Source: Bacteroides sp. (GTDB lineage Bacteria; Bacteroidota; Bacteroidia; Bacteroidales; Muribaculaceae). Taken from it: DNA of 38,414 nt. A program made the position numbers and the translations under genes. The stretch lies in NCBI GenBank assembly GCA_014802265.1, contig JAAVCP010000038.1:1-38414 (forward strand), in the 5' to 3' direction. The notes below the pieces were generated by a model. The model searched no databases, was not told where the DNA came from, and saw only the letters and a program-made list of their open reading frames with translations. This document shows positions 9,260 to 19,859 of this stretch, in pieces (position 1 is the stretch's first letter; the number at the start of each line of letters is the position of its first letter).

Positions 9260-11200
9260 ATGATAACCCAAATCTTCAATACATCTCTTAAACAAGGGCT
9301 TATAGCCATAGCGACGGGCATAGTAATGACTTCCGCTACTAACGCAGAAGTGAGACTACCGAATTATATCACCTCTAACATGGTGATGCAACGTAATGCT
9401 GTCCTTAAGGTGCCCGGGCATGCAACCCCAAATACACAGGTGACTGCAATCCCCTCTTGGACCGGGAAACCGATAACAGCCAAAGTTGACAAGAATGGGA
9501 AATTCTTATTGGATATACCCACACCAGATGCAGGGGGACCCTTCTCTATAACATTCAGTGACGGTAAAGAGACAATAATAGATAATCTGCTCTCGGGTGA
9601 ACTATGGCTATGTTCAGGACAAAGCAACATGGAGTTCCCAATAGAAGGCTGGACCTCTGTAATGGATGCCGACCATGTGGTGGCAACTGCCCATAATCCC
9701 GATATACGCCTTCTGCAAGTAAAGAAAACCACAGCTTTCTCTCCACAGGAAGATGTGCAGACCAATATGGGTTGGGTTGAAGCCGCTTCCAACACTATGG
9801 ATTTCTCCGCTATAGCCTATCTCTTTGCAAAGGAACTGCGCGACAGTCTGGAAGTGCCCGTCGGAGTAATTGACGCCACCTGGGGAGGCACTCCGGCAGA
9901 GGCTTGGACAGGCTACAAGGCTTTGAAGACAATACCGGGCTTTGAATCAGAGGTAGATGCCCTTTCAAGATGCAACTTCGATGCAGGTTTGCTGCATGCT
10001 GACTATGAAAAGAAACTCTCCGACTGGATGAGTCTGGCAAATGCAGGAGGAGAGGTGGCTGATCCATCAAAAATAATCTCCGGGAAAATTTTACCTGCCG
10101 GATACTTCGAACACATTGGTTTCGGCAATTCTTTTGATGGTATTGTATGGGCTCAAAAATCTTTCGATGTACCCGCTAACCTGGCAGGGAAAGACATGAC
10201 TCTATATTTAGGAGCAATTGATGATGAAGACATCACATATATAAACGGGAAAGAGGTAGCAAAAGGGAGTGGCTACAATACACCCCGTATCTATACAGTG
10301 CCCGAGAATCTGGTAAAAGCCGGAAAGAATCTGCTCACAATCCGTATATCCGATTTTGGAGGAGAGGGCGGTTTTGCGGGACCGGTGGATAATATGCATG
10401 CAGAAATCAATGGTAACTCCATTCCACTTTCAGGCGATTGGACATATCAGGTCGGCGTAGACTTCTCCACACTTCCACAGAAACCCGCCTCAATAGAGGG
10501 GTCAAGTTATCCCACTGTGCTCTATAATGCCATGCTTTATCCACTCCATAATCTTCCGATTCAAGGAGTGTTATGGTATCAGGGATGCGCCAATGTAGGA
10601 CGTGCCGAGCAATATGAGCCACTTTTCCAATCCCTTATTAATGATTGGCGTGGACTTTGGGGTAAGGATTTCCCCTTCTACTTTGTACAGCTTGCAGGGT
10701 GGCTCCAACCACAAACCGTTCAGCCTGATTCTGAATGGGCAGCCTTACGCAATGCCCAAAGCAAGGCACTCGCCCTGCCAAACACATCAATGGTCAGTGC
10801 TATTGATCTTGGGAATCCCGGCGACATTCATCCGAGAGACAAGCAGACAGTAGCCCACCGCCTCGCTATGACTGCCCTTAACCGCGATTATGGGAAAAAG
10901 GATATAGAGTATCAGGCTCCGGTTTGCACAAACATGAAAACCGACGGCTCGAAACTAACCCTTTCTTTCGACCGTGATCTCCACCCTACATCAGTAGCGG
11001 TAATTGGATTTATAATAGGTGATTCGGAGGGTAATTTTGCCCAAGCCATGACTGAAATGCCCGATAAGCGTACAGTGATACTTTCTTCTCCCCACATAAA
11101 GAGACCTGACCGCGCACGTTATAATTGGGCTGATTATCCCAACGGAAACCTATATAGCCGCGCCGGAATCCCTGTGGCTCCATTTGCAACTGATAAATAA
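9260..11200 (+). CDS. Sialate O-acetylesterase (SASA/SGNH family)
   Basis: The 646-residue exported enzyme would remove O-acetyl groups from sialic acid or other acetylated glycans so that glycosidases can act. The catalytic serine is Ser122 in SGQSNMEF (block I). WYQGCANVG is the family's second conserved block, and the DIHPRDKQ motif near residue 525 supplies the catalytic Asp/His pair. A jelly-roll-like insert (about 280-400) splits the hydrolase domain, as is usual in Bacteroidales members. The signal peptide lies within the first 30 residues. The gene starts 16 bases after the HTCS stop, so it is co-transcribed. No sialidase is visible in the window, so the acetylated substrate could also be a non-sialic glycan. 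Confidence 0.88.
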   Translation: MITQIFNTSLKQGLIAIATGIVMTSATNAEVRLPNYITSNMVMQRNAVLKVPGHATPNTQVTAIPSWTGKPITAKVDKNGKFLLDIPTPDAGGPFSITFSDGKETIIDNLLSGELWLCSGQSNMEFPIEGWTSVMDADHVVATAHNPDIRLLQVKKTTAFSPQEDVQTNMGWVEAASNTMDFSAIAYLFAKELRDSLEVPVGVIDATWGGTPAEAWTGYKALKTIPGFESEVDALSRCNFDAGLLHADYEKKLSDWMSLANAGGEVADPSKIISGKILPAGYFEHIGFGNSFDGIVWAQKSFDVPANLAGKDMTLYLGAIDDEDITYINGKEVAKGSGYNTPRIYTVPENLVKAGKNLLTIRISDFGGEGGFAGPVDNMHAEINGNSIPLSGDWTYQVGVDFSTLPQKPASIEGSSYPTVLYNAMLYPLHNLPIQGVLWYQGCANVGRAEQYEPLFQSLINDWRGLWGKDFPFYFVQLAGWLQPQTVQPDSEWAALRNAQSKALALPNTSMVSAIDLGNPGDIHPRDKQTVAHRLAMTALNRDYGKKDIEYQAPVCTNMKTDGSKLTLSFDRDLHPTSVAVIGFIIGDSEGNFAQAMTEMPDKRTVILSSPHIKRPDRARYNWADYPNGNLYSRAGIPVAPFATDK

Positions 11201-11272
11201 TCGTGTTATCCCGTAAACACCATCTCTCTTCCCTATAACCCAAAGACAATTTTGTAATTACTATAAGTTCAA

Positions 11273-13543
11273 ATGACACTTATCACCAAATCTGCATTGC
11301 CATGTCTGCTGATGCTGTCTGCATTAGGAACTTATGGCAAAGATCTACCCCCATATAAAGACACCACTCTGCCAGTAAAAGAAAGAGTGGCAGATTTGAT
11401 GTCACGCATGACTCTTCGAGAGAAAGCAGCCCAACTGCGCAATAACTCAACATCCGACCGACATGCATTTGCGAATACTTATGGCGACTGTTCCCCGGGC
11501 ACCGTGCATGATATGAGTCTTAACACACGTGATGCGGCTATTCTCTTCAACGAAATGCAGCATTATCTTTCAGATTCCACCCGTCTCGGCATACCGGCAC
11601 TTACTTCAGTGGAAGGTATTCATGGTGTGCTTCAAGACGGTTGCACAGTATTTCCACAAGCGATTGCACAAGGCACGACATTCAATCCTCAATTGATAGA
11701 GCGCATGACAAATGTTATTGCGGAAGAAGCAAAAGCAATGGGAATACGCCAGCTATTGTCTCCGGTGCTCGACGTAGCACGTGAACTCCGTTGGGGACGT
11801 GTGGAAGAAACTTTCGGTGAAGATCCCTTCCTTATAGGTGAGATGGGCACTGCTTTTGTAAACGGTTCACAGAAAAACGGTGTGGGGTGCATGCCCAAAC
11901 ACTTCATGGCACATGGTACACCCACAGGTGGACTGAACTGCGCTTTTGTGGCTGGTGGACCTCGTGAACTGCGTTCAATATATGCTTATCCATTTGCCAA
12001 AGTGATCAAGAACGCTTCTCCGGCAGCTATAATGACAGCATATTCCTCCTATGATGGGATACCCGTAACCGGGTCTGCATATTATATGACTGATTTCCTG
12101 CGTGACGAACTTGGGTTCAAGGGCTATCTCTATTCCGATTGGGGATCAATTGACCGCCTCAAGGTGTTTCATAATAGTGTTGCAACCACAGAAGAGGCAG
12201 GACGCAAGGCGATTATGGCAGGAGTAGACATGGATGTGTGGGACTGGGCATATAATTCACTTGAACAACAAGTGGAAGAAGGTCTGCTTGACGAGGCATA
12301 CATTGACCGTGCTTGTGCTCGTATTCTGGAAGCCAAATTCAATCTCGGCTTCTTTGACGATCCATACTGCGATCCCGACAAAGTAGACAAATATATACAT
12401 ACTCCCGGGCATGTGGCACTTGCCAAGGAGGTAGCCGATGAAAGTATCGTCCTTCTTGAAAATAATGGTATTCTTCCTCTGAATCCTGACAAATATAAAC
12501 GCATTGCCATGTTGGGTCCAAACAGCAATGTCGGAATTGTAGGTGACTATGGCTGGATTCATGATTGGACTCCCGACTGGAGTATTACAGAAGCCATGAC
12601 CAAGCGACTTGGAAAGAATCGTGTTGTTCATGCCGACGGATGCGACTGGTGGAGCCAAGATGACTCAAGCATTGCTGAAGCTGCCAAACTTGCTGCGGAA
12701 AGCGACCTTGCCATAGTGGCTGTCGGAACACGTAGTATCTGGCTTGGGCGCGATGCAAAAGGGAAGAAAGTGACCTGTGGTGAAGGTTTTGACCTCTCTT
12801 CTTTGGATCTTCCCGGGCGTCAACTTGATCTCCTTAAAGCAGTGAAAGCCACCGGCACTCCTATGATTGTGGTACTAATCACCGGCAAGCCTCTCGTTAT
12901 GGATTGGGCACAGAAAAATGCAGATGCCGTAGTGCTTCAGTTCTATGGTGGGGAACAACAGGGAGAAGCACTCGCTGATGTTCTTTTTGGTGAGGTGAAT
13001 CCATCCGGTAAATTAAACGTATCCTTTCCACGAAGCACCGGAAACACACCATGCTATTACAATTATTATTCCGGTGACCGTGAACAAGTATTTGACAAAG
13101 GTGGCAGTCTTGAAGAACCCAATGGTCACTATATCTTTGAGCGACCATACGCCTTATGGAACTTCGGGCATGGTAAGAGTTATACCTCTTTCGACTACAT
13201 CGACTCTCGCATCAGTTCCTCTACCCTCTCCCCCGATGACACTCTTATTGTAGAGGTAGATGTTAAAAATACGGGTACAGTACCCGGTAAAGAGGTGGTA
13301 CAGCTATACGTGAATGATAAGGTATCTTCAGTTTCAACACCAGTGCAGATGCTGAAAGGCTTTGATAAACAACTTATAGTTCCCGGGGAAACCCGCACAT
13401 TCACCATCAGTCTTCCTATTGATGAGCTCGCCATATATAATGAGGCTATGCAGCGTGTTGTAGAGCCGGGAGAATTTGAAATCATGATTGGAAGCGCCTC
13501 CGACGATATTCGTAAAACCCACACTATCAAAATAGACAATTAA
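11273..13543 (+). CDS. GH3 beta-glycosidase (beta-glucosidase/xylosidase type)
   Basis: The 756-residue enzyme has a signal peptide (MTLITKSALPCLLMLSALG). The GH3 N-terminal barrel shows GRVEETFGEDP and KHFMAHG, and the nucleophile is Asp289 in LYSDWGS. The alpha/beta sandwich C-terminal domain (about 395-620, with FYGGEQQGEALADVLFG) and a fibronectin-III-like domain (about 645-750) follow, the normal three-domain order and length. GH3 enzymes release terminal beta-linked glucose, xylose or related sugars; exact specificity cannot be read from the sequence. It lies 72 bases after the esterase and 24 before the GH36 gene. Confidence 0.92.
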   Translation: MTLITKSALPCLLMLSALGTYGKDLPPYKDTTLPVKERVADLMSRMTLREKAAQLRNNSTSDRHAFANTYGDCSPGTVHDMSLNTRDAAILFNEMQHYLSDSTRLGIPALTSVEGIHGVLQDGCTVFPQAIAQGTTFNPQLIERMTNVIAEEAKAMGIRQLLSPVLDVARELRWGRVEETFGEDPFLIGEMGTAFVNGSQKNGVGCMPKHFMAHGTPTGGLNCAFVAGGPRELRSIYAYPFAKVIKNASPAAIMTAYSSYDGIPVTGSAYYMTDFLRDELGFKGYLYSDWGSIDRLKVFHNSVATTEEAGRKAIMAGVDMDVWDWAYNSLEQQVEEGLLDEAYIDRACARILEAKFNLGFFDDPYCDPDKVDKYIHTPGHVALAKEVADESIVLLENNGILPLNPDKYKRIAMLGPNSNVGIVGDYGWIHDWTPDWSITEAMTKRLGKNRVVHADGCDWWSQDDSSIAEAAKLAAESDLAIVAVGTRSIWLGRDAKGKKVTCGEGFDLSSLDLPGRQLDLLKAVKATGTPMIVVLITGKPLVMDWAQKNADAVVLQFYGGEQQGEALADVLFGEVNPSGKLNVSFPRSTGNTPCYYNYYSGDREQVFDKGGSLEEPNGHYIFERPYALWNFGHGKSYTSFDYIDSRISSSTLSPDDTLIVEVDVKNTGTVPGKEVVQLYVNDKVSSVSTPVQMLKGFDKQLIVPGETRTFTISLPIDELAIYNEAMQRVVEPGEFEIMIGSASDDIRKTHTIKIDN

Positions 13544-13567
13544 CCTCAAATTAAATTAAAATAATTC

Positions 13568-15712
13568 ATGAAACCAACAGCCCTTGCTCTTCTCATGCTT
13601 GCCACCTATACGTGTGCAAATGCAGAAGATATAATCATTTCTACCGATAATACGGGACTCGTCTATAATATTGCCGACAATGGGCGTGTATATCAGAAAT
13701 ATTTTGGCAAGAAACTTTCCAATCCCTCCGATTACGCCACAATTCCAAACGGTCCCGAGATTTATATAACAGGCGGCATGGAAGACTACTATGAGCCTGC
13801 TTTGCAGATAAATCATGCAGACGGCAATAAGTCAACCCTACTCACCTATACAGGACACAAAACCACAACGCTTCCTGACGGGGCGCAACAGACTGTGATT
13901 TCGCTTACCGATAAAGCTTATGGCGACAATGTTGATGTCTACTTCATAGCTTACCCGGCACAGGATATAATCAAGACCTATACCGTGATCTCCAACGGAG
14001 AAAACAAACCTATTGAAGTAGAAAAATATGCTTCTTCCATATTGCATTTCGCCAATGGTGACTACTATCTCACCCAATTTAACGGTGATTGGGCATCAGA
14101 AGTGAACGCATCAGAGACAAAGTTGGAATATGGGAAAAAACAACTCGACTCAAAGTTGGGCACAAGAGCCGACATGTTCTGCTCACCATTCTTCCAGCTT
14201 GGACTTGACAGCCCGGCAGATGAAAACTCCGGAGAACTTCTTGTAGGCACATTGGGATGGACCGGTAATTTCCGGTTCACATTTGAAGTGGATCATAAAG
14301 GAGAACTGCGTGTGATTTCAGGAATAAATCCCGAGGCATCACGCCGCACTCTTGCAAAAGGAGAATCTTTCACTACCCCGGAATTTATCTTCACCCTCTC
14401 TGATGAAGGCAGAGGCAAGGCAAGCCGTAATTTCCATGATTGGGCACGTAACTACCAGGTCTATAAAGGTAATGATACCCGTATGACGCTGCTCAACAAC
14501 TGGGAGGCAACCTATTTCGATTTCGATGAGGAGAAATTGATAAAGCTTATCGGAGAGGCTAAAGAACTCGGTGTAGATATGTTCCTTCTTGATGATGGTT
14601 GGTTTGCAAATAAATATCCTCGCCATAGCGACACACAGGGTCTCGGTGACTGGCAAGAAACAAGAGACAAACTTCCCAATGGCATAAAAGCTCTCACTGA
14701 AGCTGCCAAAAAGAATGGTGTGAAGTTCGGAATCTGGATTGAGCCGGAAATGGTTAATCCCAAGAGTGAACTCTACGAACAGCATAAAGACTGGGTTATA
14801 ACCCTTCCCAACCGTGACGAATATTACTTCCGCAATCAGCTTGTGCTTGACCTCAGCAATCCCAAGGTGCAAGATTATGTTTTCAGTGTGGTTGATAATC
14901 TTATGACAAAATATCCTGACATTGCATTTTTCAAGTGGGATTGTAACTCACCCATCACTAATATATATTCCAATTATGAGAAGATGAATCAGGATCATCT
15001 TTACGTTGACTATGTAAAGGGACTCTACAATGTGCTTGAGCGCATTCAGAAGAAATATCCGGATCTCATGATGATGATGTGTTCCGGTGGCGGCGGACGT
15101 TCCGATTATGAAGGTCTGAAATATTTTACCGAGTTTTGGCCCAGCGATAATACCGATCCCATTGAGCGTCTTTACATACAATGGGGTTATTCGCAGATTT
15201 TCCCTGTCAAGACACAATGTGCTCACGTGACTACCTGGAATAATTCAACCCCTGTAAAATTCCGCACAAACGTCGCCATGATGGGTAAGCTTGGATTTGA
15301 TATAAAGCTTGACGACATGTCGAAAGAAGATGCCGACTATTGTCGCCGTGCCATAAAAAACTATAACTCTTTCAAGCCAATTATTCTTGAAGGAGACCAG
15401 TATCGTCTCGTGTCTCCCTATGAGGGAAATCATGCTGCCACAATGTATGTCGGTAAGAATGACGGTGATGCCGTTCTGTTCACATTTGATATTTATCCTC
15501 GTTACAAACAGAATATTTCCAAATCAGAAGCACAGGTGGTTATGAATGGTCTCAATCCAAAGGCACGTTACCGTGTAACTGAAACTGACCGTCATGACGG
15601 TAATGACCAGACTATTGGCGAATATTCCGGCGAATACCTGATGACCGTGGGATTACCACTGTTTACTCTCAATCGTCTCAACAGCCGTGTGTTCTCAATT
15701 AAAAAAATATGA
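13568..15712 (+). CDS. GH36 alpha-galactosidase (melibiase)
   Basis: The 714-residue exported enzyme hydrolyses terminal alpha-galactose. It shows the full GH36 signature set: LLDDGWF, FGIWIEPEMVNP, the nucleophile Asp458 in FFKWDCN, the glycine-rich MCSGGGGRSD, and the acid/base region PSDNTDP (Asp527, possibly Asp530). Length is normal for the family. A signal peptide (MKPTALALLMLATYTCANA) directs it across the inner membrane. Its stop codon overlaps the first ATG of the GH110 gene by four bases (ATGA), indicating translational coupling with another alpha-galactose-specific enzyme. Confidence 0.95.
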   Translation: MKPTALALLMLATYTCANAEDIIISTDNTGLVYNIADNGRVYQKYFGKKLSNPSDYATIPNGPEIYITGGMEDYYEPALQINHADGNKSTLLTYTGHKTTTLPDGAQQTVISLTDKAYGDNVDVYFIAYPAQDIIKTYTVISNGENKPIEVEKYASSILHFANGDYYLTQFNGDWASEVNASETKLEYGKKQLDSKLGTRADMFCSPFFQLGLDSPADENSGELLVGTLGWTGNFRFTFEVDHKGELRVISGINPEASRRTLAKGESFTTPEFIFTLSDEGRGKASRNFHDWARNYQVYKGNDTRMTLLNNWEATYFDFDEEKLIKLIGEAKELGVDMFLLDDGWFANKYPRHSDTQGLGDWQETRDKLPNGIKALTEAAKKNGVKFGIWIEPEMVNPKSELYEQHKDWVITLPNRDEYYFRNQLVLDLSNPKVQDYVFSVVDNLMTKYPDIAFFKWDCNSPITNIYSNYEKMNQDHLYVDYVKGLYNVLERIQKKYPDLMMMMCSGGGGRSDYEGLKYFTEFWPSDNTDPIERLYIQWGYSQIFPVKTQCAHVTTWNNSTPVKFRTNVAMMGKLGFDIKLDDMSKEDADYCRRAIKNYNSFKPIILEGDQYRLVSPYEGNHAATMYVGKNDGDAVLFTFDIYPRYKQNISKSEAQVVMNGLNPKARYRVTETDRHDGNDQTIGEYSGEYLMTVGLPLFTLNRLNSRVFSIKKI

Positions 15713-17469
15713 GAGATAACCTAATGATAAAAAGAAGTCTTCCACTCTTTATCCTCTTTTCAATAACATCGGCAGTATACGCTGCCGATGTTATTGAGAT
15801 AAGACCAACCGAAGGCGACGCAACCCAGGCACTCCAACAAGCCATCGACAAGGCGGCTTCATATAAAGGTAAACCGGTGACAATACGTCTGTCGCCGGGA
15901 AATTACCATATCAGTCGTGAAGCGGCATCGAAACATCTCTATCATATCTCCAACACGGCATCTATTGAGGAAAATCCCGACCAAACCAAACATATAGGTC
16001 TTTGGTTTCGTGGACTGAAGAATGTGACCCTCGACGGTAATGGGGCTTGGATCATTACCCACGGTGAGATGACATCATTTGTAATTGATGACTGTTCTGG
16101 AATACGTCTGGAAAATTTCACTTTGACTGCTGCCGATCCCTCTGTGCCGGAAATGAAAATCCTGACTGTAGATGCAAATTCCATGACCGTAGAAATCACC
16201 TCTCCTTCACAATTCGATATAGTCGACGGAGATTTCAACTGGAAAGGTGAAGGGTGGCACTTTGCTGAAGGGGCACGTCCTACCATCTATCCGGAATTTG
16301 CCCAGGTATTCTATCCGGAGACAAATATGACATTACGCTGTGATTCTCCTCTTAAAGGACGTAAGTATGCCCGACAGCTCGCCGATAATATCATTCAGTT
16401 CTTTTATGATAATACACCTGACGTACATGCCGGTGAAGTCTATCAGATGCGTCATGGCATACGCAATGAGGCGTGTGCTTTTATAAATCTCAGTAAAGAT
16501 ATTGCTCTGAATAACATCGAATTTAATTTTTTAGGTAATTTCGGACTTGTAGGTCAGTATTCAGAAAATCTTACTTATGACAATATCCGTTGCCGCCCTC
16601 GCCTTGGGTCAGGTCGTACAGATGCAGGTTTTGCTGATTTCATACAGATGTCTGGGTGCAAAGGGAAAATCAAAATTATGAATTCTTATTTTGAAGGTGC
16701 CCACGATGATCCCATAAATATCCACGGCACTCATCTAAAGGCAGTAGGATCGGAAGGCAATAACAAGATAACTGTAAGATTCATGCACGGACAGACCTAT
16801 GGGTTCCAACCGTTTTTCAAAGGAGATGATGTGGAGATTGTCAACCGACACACCCTTAATTGTGTAATGCCGGCAAAAGTGAAAGCCGTAACACCCATTG
16901 ACGACTATACATTTGAACTGACTCTCGACCGTAACCTCCCTACTCTATCTGCCGGAACCACCCTTGATGATTTAGCAGTAGAGAATGTGACTTGGACACC
17001 GGAAGTAGAGATACGTAACAATTATTTCTCACGTATTCCGACACGAGGCATACTCATCACGACACGCGGTAAATCCGTCATTGAAGACAATACGTTCTAT
17101 CGCCTGCCAATGCCCTCTATTCTCGTGTCAGACGATGCACGTGGCTGGTATGAATCAGGTCCAGTCCATGATCTGACTATCCGTCGCAATCTCTTCATCG
17201 AATGTGGCTCACCCGTAATAGCAATATTGCCCGAATATGACCGTTTCGACAAGCCTATTCACCATGACATAGAGATTGTAGACAATAGATTTATTATGAA
17301 GAAAGACGAGACAGCGATAAGTATAAGGGGAGCAGCCAATATCGTTGTGAATAATAATGTATTTGATATGCCTAACTCAATTAAGAATGTCTCTGAAGAT
17401 TCCTTTGTGGAAGCCACTGACACTTCTGATCTGAAAGTCTACGGCAATCAAGTGGTGGCAACACATTAA
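15709..17469 (+). CDS. GH110 alpha-1,3-galactosidase
   Basis: The 586-residue protein is a right-handed parallel beta-helix enzyme. It matches my knowledge of GH110, which removes alpha-1,3-linked galactose from blood-group-B antigen and, in one subgroup, from linear alpha-Gal. Supporting segments are ENPDQTKHIGL near residue 90, LDGNGAW, RHGIRNEACAF, and the acidic EGAHDDPINIHGTHL, whose Asp333-Asp334 are candidate catalytic residues. The first ATG overlaps the GH36 stop, but a second in-frame ATG at 15724 begins a more typical signal peptide (MIKRSLPLFILFS...), so the true start may be 15724. GH36 and GH110 side by side strongly suggest a shared alpha-galactosylated substrate. Confidence 0.87.
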   Translation: MRDNLMIKRSLPLFILFSITSAVYAADVIEIRPTEGDATQALQQAIDKAASYKGKPVTIRLSPGNYHISREAASKHLYHISNTASIEENPDQTKHIGLWFRGLKNVTLDGNGAWIITHGEMTSFVIDDCSGIRLENFTLTAADPSVPEMKILTVDANSMTVEITSPSQFDIVDGDFNWKGEGWHFAEGARPTIYPEFAQVFYPETNMTLRCDSPLKGRKYARQLADNIIQFFYDNTPDVHAGEVYQMRHGIRNEACAFINLSKDIALNNIEFNFLGNFGLVGQYSENLTYDNIRCRPRLGSGRTDAGFADFIQMSGCKGKIKIMNSYFEGAHDDPINIHGTHLKAVGSEGNNKITVRFMHGQTYGFQPFFKGDDVEIVNRHTLNCVMPAKVKAVTPIDDYTFELTLDRNLPTLSAGTTLDDLAVENVTWTPEVEIRNNYFSRIPTRGILITTRGKSVIEDNTFYRLPMPSILVSDDARGWYESGPVHDLTIRRNLFIECGSPVIAILPEYDRFDKPIHHDIEIVDNRFIMKKDETAISIRGAANIVVNNNVFDMPNSIKNVSEDSFVEATDTSDLKVYGNQVVATH

Positions 17470-17653
17470 AACTCACTCTTCATCCTAACCTACCATACGT
17501 ATGTTGGCATACCCGATGACAAGAAACAAGATCCAAGGTTACGGAGGATAGATCTATGATATTTTCTCTCAGGGAGGCTTACTGAAATCCGGTTTGGCGA
17601 CAATCCCAATACAGAATGGGGATTAAACTGATTAAAATTAAACCATAATATTG
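17470..17653. other. Intra-operon gap with no gene found
   Basis: This 184-base gap is the longest inside the operon. It holds no open frame of note and a weak hairpin around 17603-17626 (AATCCCA with TGGGGATT) without a T run. It could carry a secondary promoter or processing site for the GH92 gene, but no TAnnTTTG box is clear. Confidence 0.35.
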
Positions 17654-19849
17654 ATGAAAACTATCTATATTCCTTTAGCATTGGCTGCCCTGTTTTATCC
17701 TATGGCAGTTGCAGGCAAATATACAAAATATGTTGACCCTTTTATAGGCACAGGAGCTATTGAGGGAGGTTTATCGGGAAATAATTATCCCGGTGCTACC
17801 ATGCCTTTCGGCATGGTGCAGCTTAGCCCTGACACAGACGAGGCGCCTGACTGGTTTAATGCCTCAGGCTATGACCACAACGACAGACGGATATATGGCT
17901 TTAGCCATACCCGACTGAGCGGTACGGGTGCATGTGACCTTATTGATATACTTATGATGCCCACGACAAGCGATATGCGTGTGTCATCATTCACTCATGA
18001 TGAAGAGGAGGCACACCCCGGGTATTATAAAGTGCGTCTTGCAGATGAAAATATCGAAGCCGAGTTGTCAGCCACTACCCGGACAGGCATACACCGTTAC
18101 ACATACCCGGCAGGTAAAGAACGCAAAATATGGCTTGACCTTGACCATTCCGCACAGAAGGGAAGCTGGGACCGTCGAATTATCAATGCACAGATACGCC
18201 AGACAGCACCCAATACTCTTGAGGGATACCGTGTGATAACCGGCTGGGCGAAACTGCGCAAAATATATTTTGTAGTTGAGTTTTCCGAACCCATAGCAGA
18301 CCTTACGCTCTTTGATAATGACGGTCGTGAATATGGTAATGGTGCATCTAATGTGATAAACGGTAAGTCTCCACGTGCTCTGCTTTCTTTCGGAAAGAAT
18401 GACAAGCCGGTGATGGCTAAAGTAGGACTCAGCGCGGTGAGTCTTGCCAATGCACGTGAGAATCTCCAAAAAGAGGCGTCAAGCAACGATTTTGCCTACT
18501 ACACTGCGGCAGCCGACAAAGCATGGGATTCTCAACTTGGGAAAATAGAAGTGGACGGAGACCCGGAAAAGATGAAAACCTTTTACACGGCTTTATATCA
18601 CACAATGATTCAGCCCAACACTTTCTCGGATATAAATGGAGAATGGATGACTCCGGACTATTCTGTAGCAAAACTTCCTGAAGGAGAAACTCAATATACT
18701 ACCTTCTCTCTCTGGGATACTTATCGCGCAGCCCATCCACTCTATACTATAATAGAACCTGAGCGTACACGTGATTTTGTGAACAGTATGTTGCGACATT
18801 ATGATTATTACGGTTATCTTCCTATCTGGCATCTTTGGGGGCAGGACAACTATTGCATGATCGGTAATCATGCAGTGCCCGTAGTGGCAGATGCTGTGAT
18901 AAAGGGAATTCCCGGTATCGATGCCAATCACGCCTGGGAAGCTGTCAAAAATAGCTCCACTCAGTCTCATCCCAATTCGCCTTTCCATGTGTGGGAGAAA
19001 TATGGATATATGCCTGAGGAACTTCAGACTCAATCCGTATCAATCACCCTTGAGATGGCTTTTGATGACTGGTGTGCGCAACAACTTGCACAGTATATGG
19101 GTAAAGATTCTGATGCTAAACATTTCGGGAGACGTGCGCAGTTCTATCGTAACCTGCATAACCCCGATAGTAAATTCTTCGCCCCGAAAGATCAGAACGG
19201 CAATTGGATAGAACCGTTTGATCCGTTGAAATACGGTGCCAATGGCGGTAATCCTTTTACTGAGGGAAATGCCTGGCAATATTATTGGTATGTGCCACAT
19301 GATATAGAAGGACTTATCGAACTCACCGGTGGAGAAAAAGCCTTCTCCGACAAGCTTGACACCTTCTTTACGCTTACTGACACTTCTGGCGAAAAAAACG
19401 ATAATATATCCGGACTGATCGGACAATACGCCCATGGTAACGAGCCAAGCCATCATGTGGCGTACCTGTATAATTACGTCGGTCAACCTGAGAAGACCCA
19501 GGATATGGTCAACCGTATAATGACCGATCTGTATAATAACAACTATAATGGATATGCCGGTAATGACGATTGTGGAGAAATGTCAACATGGTATGTATTG
19601 TCTGCATTAGGATTCTACCCGGTAAATCCTGTAGGTGGTGAATACTCAATAGGTACCCCCCTGTTTGACCATGCCGTGATTCATCTTCCTTCCGGAAAAG
19701 ATTTCACAATCACTGCCGACCGAAAAGGGAAAAAAGCAAATTCACACAAAGTAAAACAAGTTAAACTTAACCGACAACCGATAAAAGATTGGAAACTACA
19801 GCATGATGCCCTCCTTAACGGTGGCACACTCACTTTCATAACAAAATAA
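17654..19849 (+). CDS. GH92 alpha-mannosidase (first copy)
   Basis: The 731-residue exported enzyme belongs to GH92, calcium-dependent exo-alpha-mannosidases that trim N-glycans and mannans. The N-terminal sandwich begins with KYVDPFIGTG and PGATMPFGMVQLSPDT, the family hallmark. The proposed general acid is Glu537 in FTEGNAWQY and the base lies in GNDDCGEMSTWY (Asp638/Asp639). The conserved HGNEPSHH segment is intact. I start at the ATG at 17654, not the TTG immediately before it, because it begins the signal peptide. It sits in the + strand operon beside the alpha-galactosidases, while a second GH92 is encoded in the opposing operon. Confidence 0.95.
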   Translation: MKTIYIPLALAALFYPMAVAGKYTKYVDPFIGTGAIEGGLSGNNYPGATMPFGMVQLSPDTDEAPDWFNASGYDHNDRRIYGFSHTRLSGTGACDLIDILMMPTTSDMRVSSFTHDEEEAHPGYYKVRLADENIEAELSATTRTGIHRYTYPAGKERKIWLDLDHSAQKGSWDRRIINAQIRQTAPNTLEGYRVITGWAKLRKIYFVVEFSEPIADLTLFDNDGREYGNGASNVINGKSPRALLSFGKNDKPVMAKVGLSAVSLANARENLQKEASSNDFAYYTAAADKAWDSQLGKIEVDGDPEKMKTFYTALYHTMIQPNTFSDINGEWMTPDYSVAKLPEGETQYTTFSLWDTYRAAHPLYTIIEPERTRDFVNSMLRHYDYYGYLPIWHLWGQDNYCMIGNHAVPVVADAVIKGIPGIDANHAWEAVKNSSTQSHPNSPFHVWEKYGYMPEELQTQSVSITLEMAFDDWCAQQLAQYMGKDSDAKHFGRRAQFYRNLHNPDSKFFAPKDQNGNWIEPFDPLKYGANGGNPFTEGNAWQYYWYVPHDIEGLIELTGGEKAFSDKLDTFFTLTDTSGEKNDNISGLIGQYAHGNEPSHHVAYLYNYVGQPEKTQDMVNRIMTDLYNNNYNGYAGNDDCGEMSTWYVLSALGFYPVNPVGGEYSIGTPLFDHAVIHLPSGKDFTITADRKGKKANSHKVKQVKLNRQPIKDWKLQHDALLNGGTLTFITK

Positions 19850-19859
19850 AATTATAATC

